From NCBI GenBank assembly GCA_036250225.1, contig JAPZLL010000008.1, positions 868,001 to 932,000 of the forward strand: DNA of 64,000 nucleotides. The letters run 5' to 3'. This document shows positions 23,618 through 35,065 of the stretch, piece after piece. The position numbers were made by a program, and so were the translations under genes. How positions within the stretch are numbered: position 1 is the stretch's first letter; the number at the start of each line of letters is the position of its first letter. Under the pieces are notes generated by a model, which was not told the DNA's origin, did no database searches, and saw only the letters and a list, made by a program, of their open reading frames with translations. This stretch comes from Cercophora sp. LCS_1. Taxonomy: Eukaryota > Ascomycota > Sordariomycetes > Sordariales > Lasiosphaeriaceae.

Positions 23618-26205
23618 CACTGTTCCGTCGGATCGGATCGCTTTGGGAGCGCGGCAAAAACTGTAGGGCGCAGGAAAGGCATGACACATTAATGGATGGT
23701 TTCGGGAGTTTCTGTCACACAGGTCTTCAATGCAGAACAGGGCACACAAATCGGCACGGGTGCTTGCTACGGTCGCTGAATGAATGAATGGGATTTTTTA
23801 CTTTGTGCAGGCTTTTGCCCTTTCCAAATCTGGACTGGTTGTCGGGGGCCTCGGTATGGAAGGGAACGGCAGGGGACACGCGGGGTTCGGGTACAGCGCG
23901 CGCAACGACATGGTATGTTCATTTACAGGATGCAAGGATACCCGGCATTTATCATTCTCCGTAGGTGGCTTGATGCCTCTTTATTCGGGTGCCTGGGTGG
24001 CGGGCATAAGGTTGCCTCATATGTACGGCTCTTGCAGCAGCACAGCGGGAACGTGGAAGGGTACGATGACACGGCATAGTCATGATGATTCGGTCGCGCA
24101 CAGAGTGGAGGTTGTTTCGCGGCCAATTTCCTTAGAAACGAGCGCTTGAGTCCGAGTTTCCTCGCTTCATTTATCTCGTAGCCACAAGTTTATCGAATGT
24201 TACTTTTGCGGCCTCTGTCTCCCGTGCCTGCCTGGGCCCATCGCCTCCTGAGTCCCCTTCCCGCATTGCAAGGAGCGGCGGATCAACGTCGACGGGAGGC
24301 ACAGCTGGACGAAATGGCGGCAAAAACTCCAAATCGGACGCTCGACCGATGTGACACAAGCGGCCCCTTCACCCCTGGAAGGATTCACAAAGGACACCTT
24401 GGCGCGACAGCAGCCGCCAAACCCCCCTGTCCGACAGCAACTGTGGTAGCACAACACCGCTTAGGAAGCGCCATCCCTCAGCGGTCTCGCGTGCCTGGTG
24501 TCTCCCTTCCCCGGCTCCTCTTTTTTGTCGTCTCTTGGATTTCCTTTTTTGCATTCATCCAGATCTCGTTAGCAGGCAATCTCGCCGTTGAAAGCTGTCT
24601 CACGACGCACAGCCTCGGAAGGACCCGCGCTCGGCAAGCCCTGCCTTGGATCCAGAGCGGAGAGAGGGAGGGTTGCGTCGATTTCGAGCCTTGCAGCCCA
24701 CGCCACAACGCCGCTCCTGGTCTCGTCGTGCGCGTTCAATCCCAATCGATGGTAAAATGCCCTGACCGGTTCCGATCTCTTTTGCTCTTCTGGGCGTAAA
24801 GGGGCTTGCTTGCTTGCTTGGCCGTCCACCCACACCCGCCCATCTCGCCGTGCCATCGGACACAGACCAAGATCCGTTCTAGATGGCACCTCCCAAGGCA
24901 CTTTGGCCGTTGTCGAGGCAGATTGACTAATAATGAGAATGGAGGTGCGCCGGAATGGAGCTCAACGGATCACACCTTTCTTCGTTTTGGTTTTGCTTTT
25001 TTTGCGCCACAACCAACTTGTTGCTCACCCCATGAGCGACGCCATCGGCAACCTCGGGGTAAAGGGGGGTAAGCTGCAGCCAGACACAATGGTTGCGCAC
25101 CAACCGCACTGACCGATAGTGGGGCACTATCGAAGATGGAGAAAGCTGATGGGAGTGTGGCAGATGGCCGGTGAGCAGGGACTAGAGTACGTGCAGCAGT
25201 CGATGCGGTCAACAGCCGTCGCCGCTTGTGCGTTTTGGTTTCTGCCCCCTCCTCACTGCTCATTCCACGTCCTTCCTTCCATCTGCGTGCGCTCCTCAAT
25301 CTACCGATGTACCGAGGCCAAGTGCCTGAGATTCAGCCCACTGCACCAAGCCGGCGATGGGGCCAGCGATTCAATTACATGCCGGACAGATTGGAGGGGA
25401 CGGGTGGAGAGGGGCGGAGAGGGGACGCAGCAGCAAGGGTGTGCGAGTTGGAGCAAGGTGTAGCTCTAGGTTCAAGGTGTGCGCAGGAAGCAATGACTTG
25501 CATGAACCCAAGTTTGGCACCACCCGTTTTCCGCCAAGCCAAGTTTGACGGCCGATCCGCCCAGGCCTGGGAAAATCAGACTGCCGACCAGCACCACCAA
25601 AAGGCTGCTTGTCTCCCCGCCCGGCCCGACGAGAAAGCACTCGTCCTCCGCCCCGCAAGCCCAGTCGATAAGACAGCCAAAGCCAGCCACTCTGGCTCCG
25701 TCCGCGTCCGCACCTCCAGGCAGTGAGCATTTAGGACGACGGCAGGTCGCCGGACCAGCCATCAACGGGAATAAAAAGGGCCAAAGGAAACCGCCGGGAA
25801 CCTACATGCGCCCAGAGCATGCACGACTGGGGCAACAAACAAATCCAACCCCCTGTACCGTGTGTGGAATTTGCTTCCGGGGTCGTCTTCGCTGCGGAGA
25901 GAGATACGGAGTCGCTCCTGGTCTGGACCGGCACTTTGCACTCTGTGCGCGGGGCCCAACCTCGTGCGATTCGACGGGTCCGCCATCAGTCCCGGGAGAT
26001 CGGTTGAACGATGTTTGAAGCACCACACCTCTGGTCATGTTTCGGGAGACACAACAGCAGACGGCAGCGGCAGGCAAGCAAAAGCGGACGCGTCTTTTTG
26101 GTGAGGCCTGTTTATTATTATCCCCCGCAAAAATGCTGTAACTCGGGAATTCGTGGACGGCAAGGTATCCTCTTTTTTGGTGCGCGCAACTTATTGCTGC
26201 TACCA

Positions 26206-26244
26206 CTGCTGCTGCTGCTGCTTGCTTGCTTGCTCGCTCGCCTG
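26206..26244. repeat. CTG / CTTG / CTCG compound microsatellite
   Basis: (CTG)5 runs directly into CTTG and then CTCG tetranucleotide units. It sits in the gene-poor stretch; open frames across it (poly-Leu/Cys) reflect the repeat only. Confidence 0.8.
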
Positions 26245-28890
26245 CCCAGGTCACAATCATCGTGTCGCTACCATGCGTCTCGGTTGCCGAAAATACTACG
26301 TATGCATCGAATATTGTTTGCTTGCTCCATCCTGGATGCCTGCTCCCGTGCGCTCGCTGCTGGCTCGCTCGCTCCCAGGCGGAAGACGCAAATGGGACAA
26401 AAGCGAGCTCCCCGAATCATCGGATGGCATTTTGTGGGGCTTGTTCTTGGCCCCCTCATACCGGCAGCAAGCAGGCCATCAGCAGTCTCCCGGGATTTCC
26501 TTTTGCTCGAGAATTTCATGCAGTGCCGAACGGGAGTCGTGCTCTTTTTTCTCCCAACGAAATGAGAAGCGTCAGAAGGGGACGACAAAATTCTCGGTGT
26601 GCACGGGTAGGAGCAGCTCGTTGCAAGCAAACATCCACTCGGTCTCTGCTTCAATGGCCCCCGCTTGCACAGGGCTCATGGTGTTGTCCAAATAAGGTTT
26701 CGGGGACTAAAATCGCCTCTAAGACGGTGCGGTCCATCAGTGTTCCAATGCCCTGTCCACTCCGCCCCTTTTTTTCGGCCTCGACCAGGGAAGCGCCATA
26801 TCTGTCGTAACGCCAAGACGCGCCAGAGCCCATTCTCCGTTCCCCCATCCCGCACTTGGTGTTGTGACACAATGCCACAACCCACGATGCCTTCCGCGTC
26901 CTGGTGATTGTTTACTCCATTTGTTTGTTAAAACCCGGGCAGCCACGTTGTTTGACAGGGACGGGAAGTCAGCATTCCAGACTCACCCAGCGCATAGCGG
27001 GAGAATCTGTCCGGCCACCGAACGGGAGAGTCCGGCGTCGAGTCTGCACGTTTGCTCACGGATATTCAGCGGCAGAAATCCACCCCAACCCCTTCCCGCC
27101 GCTCACTCTGTAGATTGACCTCTGGGCATGGAAGATGCCGATGTTGCGAGCTGGCCGTACCAAGCCTGACGATTTACAGGGCACCACCTTGCTGGGACCA
27201 CCACTCGAAAGCTCCCTACTTTCCACAGCCACATTGTGCGCTGCTGCTCCTCCTTTGATGACGGTCCTACAGTCAAGATTACATATTCATCGGAGCACCA
27301 CGAGAGGTGTCAGCGTTGCAGCGGGTTGTTTGTCGCGGCCCGTCCGCAACCACATTCACCTCACCGACCCGATCTCTGCAATCGCGTCAGCCATCGCCGT
27401 CGCAGTCACAAGCCGTCGCACCACTCAGACGTGGCAGATGGTCTCAGAATCCGACAGGCCAAGTTATGACGATGGAGCTGCAGACAAGCAGGGCGAGCAA
27501 TCTCTCAGAGGGCCGCTCTCCCTGCGGCCATGACCAAATTCGCCCAACCAGCGATGGCAACCCTAGAAACAGCAGAGCGGCGGCCAGGAAACGTCGTCTG
27601 GTGGACACGAGCAGTTGTGACGTCGCGCGCAACCCAAAGGAGGGGTGGGTCAATCAGCGACCTGGCGAGGTACAAGCAGAACCACCAAAGGTACCCGCCG
27701 TTACACGCACTGCAAGTGACCACCAACCGACTTTTGATTCCCACACCGGCTTCCACTCCGCCAACCTCCCACGTTACGCATCGAGTTACGTTTCAGAGAT
27801 CGCGATTTCCCCACGATGCTAACGCAAAGCAATATTCCTCGACCGCGGCATGTCCGGATTTGTTGACTGCGCACTGTCGACACAAGCGTCGTCGTCGTTG
27901 CCCGATTGCCTCCCGTCAAGCGACGGGCAGCTCTCGGCATTCAACTTCCCGCACCTGCTTGTTCTGTTCCCGTCTTACCTACGCCGCCGCGCAGATCAAC
28001 CCCTCCACAACAAGGCCCCGAGAGGAGAGAGATGGGTGAGCCACTCACAGGCTTTCCCGGCGATCTCGTCGGTATGCAACCGGGGGGGGCAGTCTTTACT
28101 CAGCACCCTCTCCAAACCGCAATGGCGCGATTGAGATTCAATAAACCGATCCAAATGCAACGGAGACCGGTCTCACCGCATTTGCACAGGAATAAGAAAT
28201 ATGGATTGACCAAAATGTCTCTGCCGACATGACGAAACCACCGGGGATCAGCACACGCCGGCAGCCTGCTGACGCCCCCTTCGGCTACTGAAGGGAGGTG
28301 CGTTCCCAGATGCCGGTTGGGCAGGATGCCCTGGATTCTGTCCAACCACGTCAGCAAGACGCTCCCTGGGGTGGAGGAATCCCCGCCTAATTTTCTTTGA
28401 TTTCGCCTTCAATCGAGGCTCTCGACAACATCGCCCTCACCGCTCATCTGAGGTAGGCGAGTCAAGCGCTGGCATATCGGAAGGCTGTCTTGTCTGCTCT
28501 CTGCTCTCTTCTCTTTGCCGAGAGACCTGGGCCCCCGGTGAATAAAAATGTGCGTGTGGATGGTGTTACACAGCGTCATATGCCAGGCCTTCGCCTTCAG
28601 CCCTACCCCCCTATCTCCGTCCACTCGGCGCTGCGGACGCAGAAGCGATTGGGCACTGACCGGACGAGACAAAACCGTCGACAAAGGCGATCCTATCAAC
28701 CAAGTCGATTCACCCCTTCCGATGTGGCAAATCTCGGTCTGATTATGGTCTGTTTCTTCTCTTTTCACCGCCGAGATGATGCTGAACACCATGATTCGCG
28801 GTTGCCGAGCATTCCCACCACTTTGTTTGCTCTGCCACTCAGCCTCAGCAATCAAGGCCGTTTCAGATATGAAGAGAGGGGAGGTGTGCT

Positions 28891-28904
28891 GGGGGGGGGG
28901 GGGG
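28891..28904. repeat. Poly(G) tract, G14
   Basis: Fourteen consecutive G are in intergenic DNA. Such a run is uncommon and can form G-quadruplex-like structure or be a sequencing or assembly artefact. Confidence 0.85.
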
Positions 28905-30394
28905 CATGGCATCACCACTCTCGCAAAAGCGGTATGGTCTGTCTACCTACCGTGGTATCGAGTCACAGGGAGACAACTCCGACAAGGCTGGGCGCGTCCT
29001 CCGCAAGTGCGAAACAACGCTGCATCCGTCCATCCATCCTGTGACTCCAATCTTGGAGCAACCCCCTACTTCGCCCCACACCCCTCCTCCATCTCAGAAG
29101 TTGATCAATTAGCCCACAATCCAAGGTCCTTGATCACACGATTCTCCACGTGATCTTGCTGCTCTTCTTGCCTGGTCCTCCGGTTCTGCGGTCATCCCCA
29201 CGTGCCGTTAAGTCCAGTCGGTGCGGTGGGTAAGCCGGCGTCAGCATCGGGCAGCTCCGACCCTCCATGGGTCCGCCTGAACCCGAACATCCGTCCGCAC
29301 ATTCGATGCGGCGTCCGCTGTGACCGTGGACACCGGGCCGTGATTTGTCTTTTGTGGGGTTTGTTTGAGCATACTAGCCCCGATTCAGGGGACGGAGTCG
29401 AGCCGGGAGGCTCGGATCTAAGCGGCGTGGGGGTTAACGGAGGTGATTATATCATTTTCCTTGGTGGGATGAGCATGCTTGTTTGTTTGCTGTTGGTCCA
29501 TACATGGTTAAATCCGAGGCGGTCCGATCTCTCGTCAGCGTGGGTACCTTACGTGGGGGTTGGCGTTGAGCAGAAATGTGGTTTAATTTGAGTTTGTTGG
29601 TTGAGGAAGTGGTACGATCAGGATTTAGAGTCGGTGAGATTATGGGTTGGGGCCAACGGTGATGGGTTAGGTTAGCGTGGCGGAAAAAAAGCAATTTTGA
29701 GCTGGGCTAGGCTAGCAGGGGCATAGGGATTGTGTTGTCGGTAGTGATGAGCTGTTGACTTTGAGGTTGTTGGGTTTGTGATGGGGCTGGAGGGTTGGCT
29801 TTGATGGGAGTGATTTAGCTGCGGTGGAGATGGACAAGGATTAGGTTTGACGGTTGCTGAGCTACGTAGTCACTATAACTTAGCAGCAGAGTCTGATGCG
29901 ATGTCAATAACACGCAGTATTGCCCGGCGGTGCCATTGAAGCAGCCGTGATGGTATCTCCACGAGCTGACTTGGAGCACACCTTGAGCTGTGGTGATAGT
30001 ATGCCGATGGCACTTTTGTTGCGCGAGGGTGCCCAACGGGATACCAAAGATGTGCTTAATTGCGTTCGCATGAAGAGCCCTGATCCGTTTGATATAATGT
30101 CAGTGTGCCTAAAACCAAAGGGAAGGTCGTGGCACTTGATGCCATGTTCCCAGACTGGCCACATGCTGTCAAGTGAACCAGATATCCTCAACACTCCAGG
30201 TCTCCTACTCACCCTTGCCGCTTCGCATACCTCCCTCAAACTGGCGCGTGCCCCATCTCAGCCAGCCTCCCGTCTCCCGTTCCCACCAGTGCCTGCCAAG
30301 TTGTCCGTCTCAATCCAAGGCACCTTCCGCTTCCGTGGAAACGTCTTCCTGTCCACCAAAACAAACAACACGTGCCTTCCACAACACCATCAAA

Positions 30395-30481
30395 TCTCCC
30401 GTAGTATAGTGGTATAGTATGTCGGTTTGTCAGCCTTGCGCTCTCTCACCGAAGACCCGGGTTCAAACCCCGGCGGGGGAG
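30395..30481 (+). tRNA. tRNA-Asp (anticodon GTC) with a 14-nt intron
   Basis: The cloverleaf closes well. The acceptor stem TCTCCCG pairs with CGGGGGA (one G-U), and the discriminator is G, as expected for Asp. The A box is TAGTATAGTGG. The anticodon stem TCGGT/ACCGA encloses loop TTGTCA...C, with anticodon GTC at 30429-30431. The T arm is CCGGG-TTCAAAC-CCCGG, with B box GGTTCAAACCC. An insertion of 14 nt (30433-30446) begins one base 3' of the anticodon, the canonical tRNA intron position; without it the mature length is 73 nt. CCA is not encoded, as usual in eukaryotes. A T5 run 8 nt downstream fits a Pol III terminator. Confidence 0.9.
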
Positions 30482-30488
30482 ATCTATC

Positions 30489-30493
30489 TTTTT
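30489..30493 (+). terminator. RNA polymerase III terminator of tRNA-Asp
   Basis: TTTTT begins 8 nt after the tRNA 3' end, the expected place and length for Pol III termination. Confidence 0.75.
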
Positions 30494-30943
30494 GCTGGGT
30501 GAACTTTTCGTCTATTTTACTGGTCGGACTTTGTTCCACGTTGATGGATTTACCTTGTACGTCCCACGAAACAGGAAGACCACGCACAACTCGACGGCAT
30601 TTGTTTGAAAAGGGGATTGGGACGCGCATGCTTGAGAGGTGGGTGCCTGTGGTTGGGAGGCTGCATAGCAACAGGGTGTAAACAAAATTAAGGGGCAAGA
30701 GTCGGGTGGACTGAACGACAACACCGTGGATACGGACTACAAATGCAAGAAAAACGTGTGGGTAATAACAAGTCGCACCAATCTCCATATAATTGTTGAA
30801 ACACGGCCCTCCGAATGACACAGAGGATGAGCATCCGGTCCTTTTATCTACCCCCCGAAACCCATACGGTATAATACAGCCCTGATAAACGCCATCAGAT
30901 GCTTTCACATGTTGAATAACCCCCTGACACCTTGTCAAGCCCC
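30494..30943. other. Spacer between tRNA-Asp and the fol1 3' end
   Basis: About 450 bp carry no supported ORF and probably include the 3' UTR of the minus-strand folate gene. Nothing else is recognised. Confidence 0.5.
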
Positions 30944-32657
30944 TCAATACCTCCAAATCGCATCCGCCATCGACACCACCTGCGCCATCTCCCGCACATC
31001 ATGCACCCTCACCACATCCGCACCTCCCTGCACGGCCGCGGCAACCGTCGCCGCAGTCCCCCATATCCTCTCCTTGGGCGTCGGAACACCCGTCACCTGG
31101 CCGATAAAGCTCTTCCTGCTGGAGCCCACCAACCACGGCAAGCCTTGCAGACCAGGCCAATGTCTCAGCTCCTCCATCTGCCTCAACACATCAACATTCT
31201 GCATCCCGATCTTTGCGAAACCCAGCCCCGGATCTAACACGATACGCCACCTCCTAATTCCCGCTGCTTCGGCCGCCGCAACCCTCGCCACCAACTCACG
31301 CGCTATCCCGCCTATCAAGCCCCCTTCCGCCGCGGGATACTCGGCCAGCGAGCTCATCGTCGCCGGCGTTCCGCGCATGTGCATTAGACAGATCGTCGTC
31401 CCGAGCCGCGCAACAGTGGGAAGCATCTCAGGGTCCATGGATCCACCGGACACGTCGTTGACGATATCAGCGCCCGCGGCGACGGCTGCCTCGGCAACAG
31501 CGGCGCGGTAGGTGTCGACACTGATGAGAGCGGGCCGGGTGGTGAAGTTGGAGCGGATGAGCTTGATGGCTGGCAGGACGCGGGCGAGTTCCTCCTCGAC
31601 GGACACTTCAGGGGCGCGAGGAGCGGTGGACTGGCCGCCGATGTCGATCATGGTGGCGCCCGCGTCGAGGTGGGCCTGGACGATGGACAGGAGGGTGGCC
31701 GCGTCGAGCTGTGTGTTTTTGCCGCCGTCGGAGAAAGAGTCGGGTGTCATGTTGAGGATGGCCATGACGTGGGTTTTGCGGTCGGGCTTGAGGGCTTGGA
31801 TGGGTGGGTGGTGGGCTGAGAGCGGCGTCATTGTTGTTAGGGGAGTGGACAAACGAGGGAGGGAGTCCAGGAGGTCACGGGTCAGTGTCCAGGGGCGGGT
31901 GTGGTCAATGGGCTTGTCGGGGACGAGTCTGGTGGGTGTGAGTGGGCGTGGGTGTGAGGGACAGGGAGGGAGACAAACTCGGCCAGGGGCTTGAGGACAA
32001 ACTCCCTCTCGGGGATGCCAATGTGAGGGATCTTGAGGCGTGGATGGTCAATCTTGAGGTTCTCGTAGAGGAGGATGTCAAGATCGATGTTGCGGGGGCC
32101 CTTGTCGATGATCTTCTTCCGGCCGAGGGAGTTCTCAATGTCTTGCAGAGCATCGAGCAGCTCAAGTGGCTCAAGGGTCGTTTCGACCTGATCCGGTCAG
32201 CAAGATGCCAAGATTCACAGACATGAGAGAAGCATTGACAAACCTCACAGGCTCCATTGACAAATCTATCCTGGTCTAGCACATACATGGGCTCCGTCTC
32301 CCACAGCGAGCTCGTCCGCTTGACCTTGATTCCCCTCGCGTCCATCTCGTTGCACGCCTTCTCAATCCAGGCAATGCGGTCGCCCATGTTGCTTCCCAGT
32401 GCAATGTACGCCGTCCGCCTTTCCGGAGGCGGGGCATCCTCAGTGCCGTTCATGGTGAGTGCGCTCCTTTTTCGCGGCAGGGAATATTTTTTGAAGCTAA
32501 GCTCGTCAACAGCACGCCGCGGCGACGTTGAAAACGATCTCTGAGTTGTCCTGCTCACGCGCAGGGAGTGGCAGAACACAAGAGCATTACTACAGAGCGA
32601 CGCTCTTGGCTGGTGGTGACTCAATGCCCCAAGCGAGACTGTTGAGAAGCGCTTCAT
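30944..32657 (-). CDS. fol1: Bifunctional folate enzyme HPPK-DHPS (Fol1-type)
   Basis: It makes 7,8-dihydropteroate: HPPK pyrophosphorylates 6-hydroxymethyl-dihydropterin, and DHPS (the sulfonamide target) joins it to p-aminobenzoate. Three exons on the minus strand: 32657-32244, 32187-31979 and 31928-30944. The introns are 56 nt and 50 nt, both with GTTTGT donors, giving 535 aa. Residues 1-68 are an Arg/Ser-rich presequence (SRTTQRSFSTSPRRA), suggesting mitochondrial import as for yeast Fol1. Met69 could start a cytosolic form. HPPK (83-215) shows AYIALGSNMGDR, SSLWETEPMY and GPRNIDLDILLY. DHPS (from 261) shows LNMTPDSFSDGG, DIGGQSTAP, NDVSGG, MHMRGTP, LDPGLGFAK, SSRKSFIG and VRVHDVREM. The N-terminal dihydroneopterin aldolase domain of the trifunctional yeast protein is absent. 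Confidence 0.95.
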
Positions 32658-33328
32658 ATCTCCCCGTCGCGACTTCCACTGATGAGATCGTAGCGATATC
32701 GTAATTTTAGTGGGACCTCGAGGATGCGACCAAACGGCATCAATTCAGGGTTAGGGTCTCCATTCCTTCTGTTTCTCCAAAGTCCGCCTACGGCACTCGT
32801 TTCCCGCCGATAACCGCTACGGAATCCCGCACGGAACACAACAACGCCCGAGAGAACGGTCGCAGAGTGCTGGGAAGAGGGTCTTCAAGCCCCCCAGGGG
32901 ATGCGTTAGCCCGGCTTTGAGTTTGAGGGCCTTGCATGATTCGCAACGTCCCTTGGTCTTGCTTTGGCAATTGAACGGCTCTTTACGATCGGACATCGGT
33001 TTCAATGCTTGAGATGCGAGTCAACGGCGAAGGATCACCGGAGCGGCTCTGCCTCGGCTCGCCCACTTTGGCATTGCCCCTCGCCGGTCAGGGGACTCGC
33101 CCATGATCTCCAAAACGAGGCTAGCGCGTCGCTCCGTGCCAAAGAGACCTCGGCACATGCACCCCAGAGCCGCGATTCAAGTTGCGGGTGCTTCCCCGGG
33201 TCCCTTGATAAGATTCCCCAGCCTCCCCAGCCTGGCATCACCATTCCAGCATTCCAGCATTCCTGTATCATTTCCTTCATTCAATCCCCTTGTGTCGTTC
33301 TAGTATTGCGTGCAACCAAACCGTCACC
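32658..33328. promoter_or_regulatory. Divergent promoter region fol1 / nitronate monooxygenase
   Basis: 671 bp separate the two ATGs. The only motif noted is GGGTTAGGG (32748-32756), a two-unit telomere-repeat-like box, about 90 bp from the fol1 start. CT-rich leader sequence precedes the plus-strand gene (33225-33320). No TATA box is obvious. Confidence 0.5.
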
Positions 33329-34613
33329 ATGGCCTCTCCTCGTAAGCACACCTTTCCCCTCGGCGCATTGCCTTTGTCCGATCCTCCTCCCTTGCGCTGC
33401 GTTCAAGAGCTGACGATGTTGTCGCGCAGAGAAGATCCGCACCCCGATCACCGATCTTTTCAAGATCAACCACCCCATCCTCCTGGCTGGCATGAACGTC
33501 GCCGCCGGCCCCAAGCTGGCGGCGGCGGTCACCAATGCCGGTGGTCTCGGTGTCCTCGGCGGCATCTCCTACACTCCCCCCATGCTCCGCGATCAGATTG
33601 CTGAGCTCAAGTCGCACTTGGTCGACAAAAACGCTCCTTTCGGTGTCGACCTTTTGCTTCCCCAGGTTGGTGGCAACGCCCGCAAGACCAAGTACGTCAT
33701 GACAGAGTTCGAGGAGGGGTTGGAGGAGATTTGCTGACAGGGCGTGCACAGCTACGACTACACCAAGGGCAAGCTCGACGAGCTCATCGACGTGATTATC
33801 GAGTCGGGCGCCAAGCTCTTCGTCTGCGCCGTCGGCGTGCCCCCCAGACACGTCGTTGAGAAGCTTCACCAGAACGGCATCATCTACATGAACATGATCG
33901 GCCACCCCAAGCATGTGAAGAAGTGCCTCGACCTCGGCTGCGACATCATCTGCGCCCAGGGCGGTGAGGGCGGCGGCCACACCGGTGATGTCCCAACCAC
34001 CGTCCTTATCCCCGCCGTCGTTGAGGCTTGCAAGGGCGCCGTCTCCCCGCTCACCAAGCAGCCCGTCCTCACCGTTGCCGCCGGTGGCATCCACAACGGC
34101 CAGCTTCTGGCCGCTGCGCTCATGATGGGCGCCTCTGCCGTCTGGGTCGGCACCCGTTTCATTCTCACGGACGAGGCTGGCGCCCCCGAGGCTCACAAGG
34201 AGGCTGTCCGCACTGCCGGTTACACCGACACCACTCGTACCCTCATCTTCACTGGCCGTCCCCTCCGCATCCGCAAGAACCCTTACGTCGTGCATTGGGA
34301 CGAGGAGCGTCGCGACGAGCTCAAGGCGCTCCTTGCGGCGGGCAAGCTCCCCTACGAGGCCGATCTTGACAAGGTCATGTCTGGTGAGGCGAGGAACCAC
34401 CCCGGCCTCAAGGCCTCTGGTCTTTTGGATGCCGCCAAGGACGACGAGCTCGATGACATCCTCGACCAGTTCAGCCCTCACCTCATGGGCGCGTGCGCGG
34501 CCGTTGTCAACGAGAAGAAGCCCGCCAAGGCGGTTGTCGATGAGTTTGTCAATGACGCCTCGGCCTGGATCAAGAAGGGCAACACCCTCCTTGTGCCCTC
34601 CGCCAAGTTGTAA
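33329..34613 (+). CDS. Nitronate monooxygenase / 2-nitropropane dioxygenase family
   Basis: This is an FMN-dependent TIM-barrel oxidoreductase that oxidises alkyl nitronates (for example propionate 3-nitronate or 2-nitropropane) to carbonyl compounds and nitrite, so it probably acts in detoxification. Three exons: 33329-33341 (only 13 nt, MASP plus one base), 33430-33691 and 33752-34613. The introns are 88 and 60 nt, giving 378 aa. Visible motifs are HPILLAGM near the N-terminus (FMN site), AAAVTNAGGLGVLGG, GAKLFVCAVGVPP, the FMN/catalytic GGEGGGHTGD at about 162-171 with the conserved His168, AAGGIHNGQ, and GASAVWVGTRFI. These fit the fungal NMO family well. No targeting signal is seen, so it is probably cytosolic. 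A 487-codon antisense frame across this gene is a composition artefact. Confidence 0.92.
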
Positions 34614-35065
34614 GAAGCGGTGTTCGGGGGGAAACAGGCCTTGGCGATGATAGATGATGCGGAGGGCAGCCAGCCCTTCTGCATGTTGTACATACATATG
34701 ACGGCTCATACTATGGTCCATGGTTTTGGGTGCATGGGGCAATGAAATGATCTTTTTTTTTTGTCTACACTTTTGCTTGTGCTGCAATTGACTGAGTGGG
34801 TGCTCGATCAGATGTCAAAAAGCTGCCGTGTTTCCAGAGGAATGTCACCCGACCACTTACAGGGGTCGCTATCCCCTGGCAAAACCGGGAAAAGCTGCAC
34901 TGTGACGACAGTCTGCACCTATTCCCATTTGGGTGAGCTCCAAAATTCCCCCGCCTTCAGCTCCCAGCCGCCCGCCCGCCCGCGGGCGCGATAACAAGGG
35001 AGCACCTCAACATCGTGAAAGCGGCAACCTCTCCCCCATCTCCCATTCCTCCGTTAATCGCCATA
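34614..35065. other. Spacer: NMO 3' UTR and MscL promoter
   Basis: 452 bp between two co-oriented genes. A T10 run lies at 34753-34762, and a CGCCC-rich stretch at about 34968-34990 sits just before the channel gene leader. No ORF is supported. Confidence 0.45.

Larger units (their letters stand above)
23177..30394. other. 7.2 kb region without supported protein genes
   Basis: The first few hundred bases are the presumed vib-1 3' UTR. A T14 run is present at 23604-23617. The remainder has only short, overlapping frames on both strands with no recognisable domains. Simple sequence includes (CTTG)n at about 24803-24820, (CTG)5 followed by CTTG/CTCG units at 26206-26244, and G14 at 28891-28904. 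A GGGTTAGGTTAG stretch lies at 29664-29675. The sequence becomes more T/G-rich on the plus strand from about 29340 to 29900. No transposon ends, RIP-like AT blocks or tRNA/5S signatures were found before the tRNA at 30395. Confidence 0.5.

Noticed and set aside
25545..26018. 157-codon plus frame with a Cys-rich end (CTVCGICF...)
   Set aside because: The Cys/His spacing fits no zinc-finger pattern and the frame overlaps other equally long frames on the other strand.
8899..30394. Transposon, RIP-mutated repeat or horizontally acquired island as the cause of low gene density
   Set aside because: No terminal repeats, transposase or reverse-transcriptase motifs, and no AT-rich C-to-T mutated blocks; base composition matches the rest of the window.
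31905..32657. Continuous 250-codon frame through HPPK exon 1 and its intron
   Set aside because: After residue 138 the frame leaves the conserved HPPK sequence. The 56-nt intron restores it, so the long frame is not the protein.
33324..34787. 487-codon open frame on the minus strand
   Set aside because: It lies fully antisense to the well-supported nitronate monooxygenase gene. The reverse frame is open because of the C-ending codon bias, and the product shows no domain.
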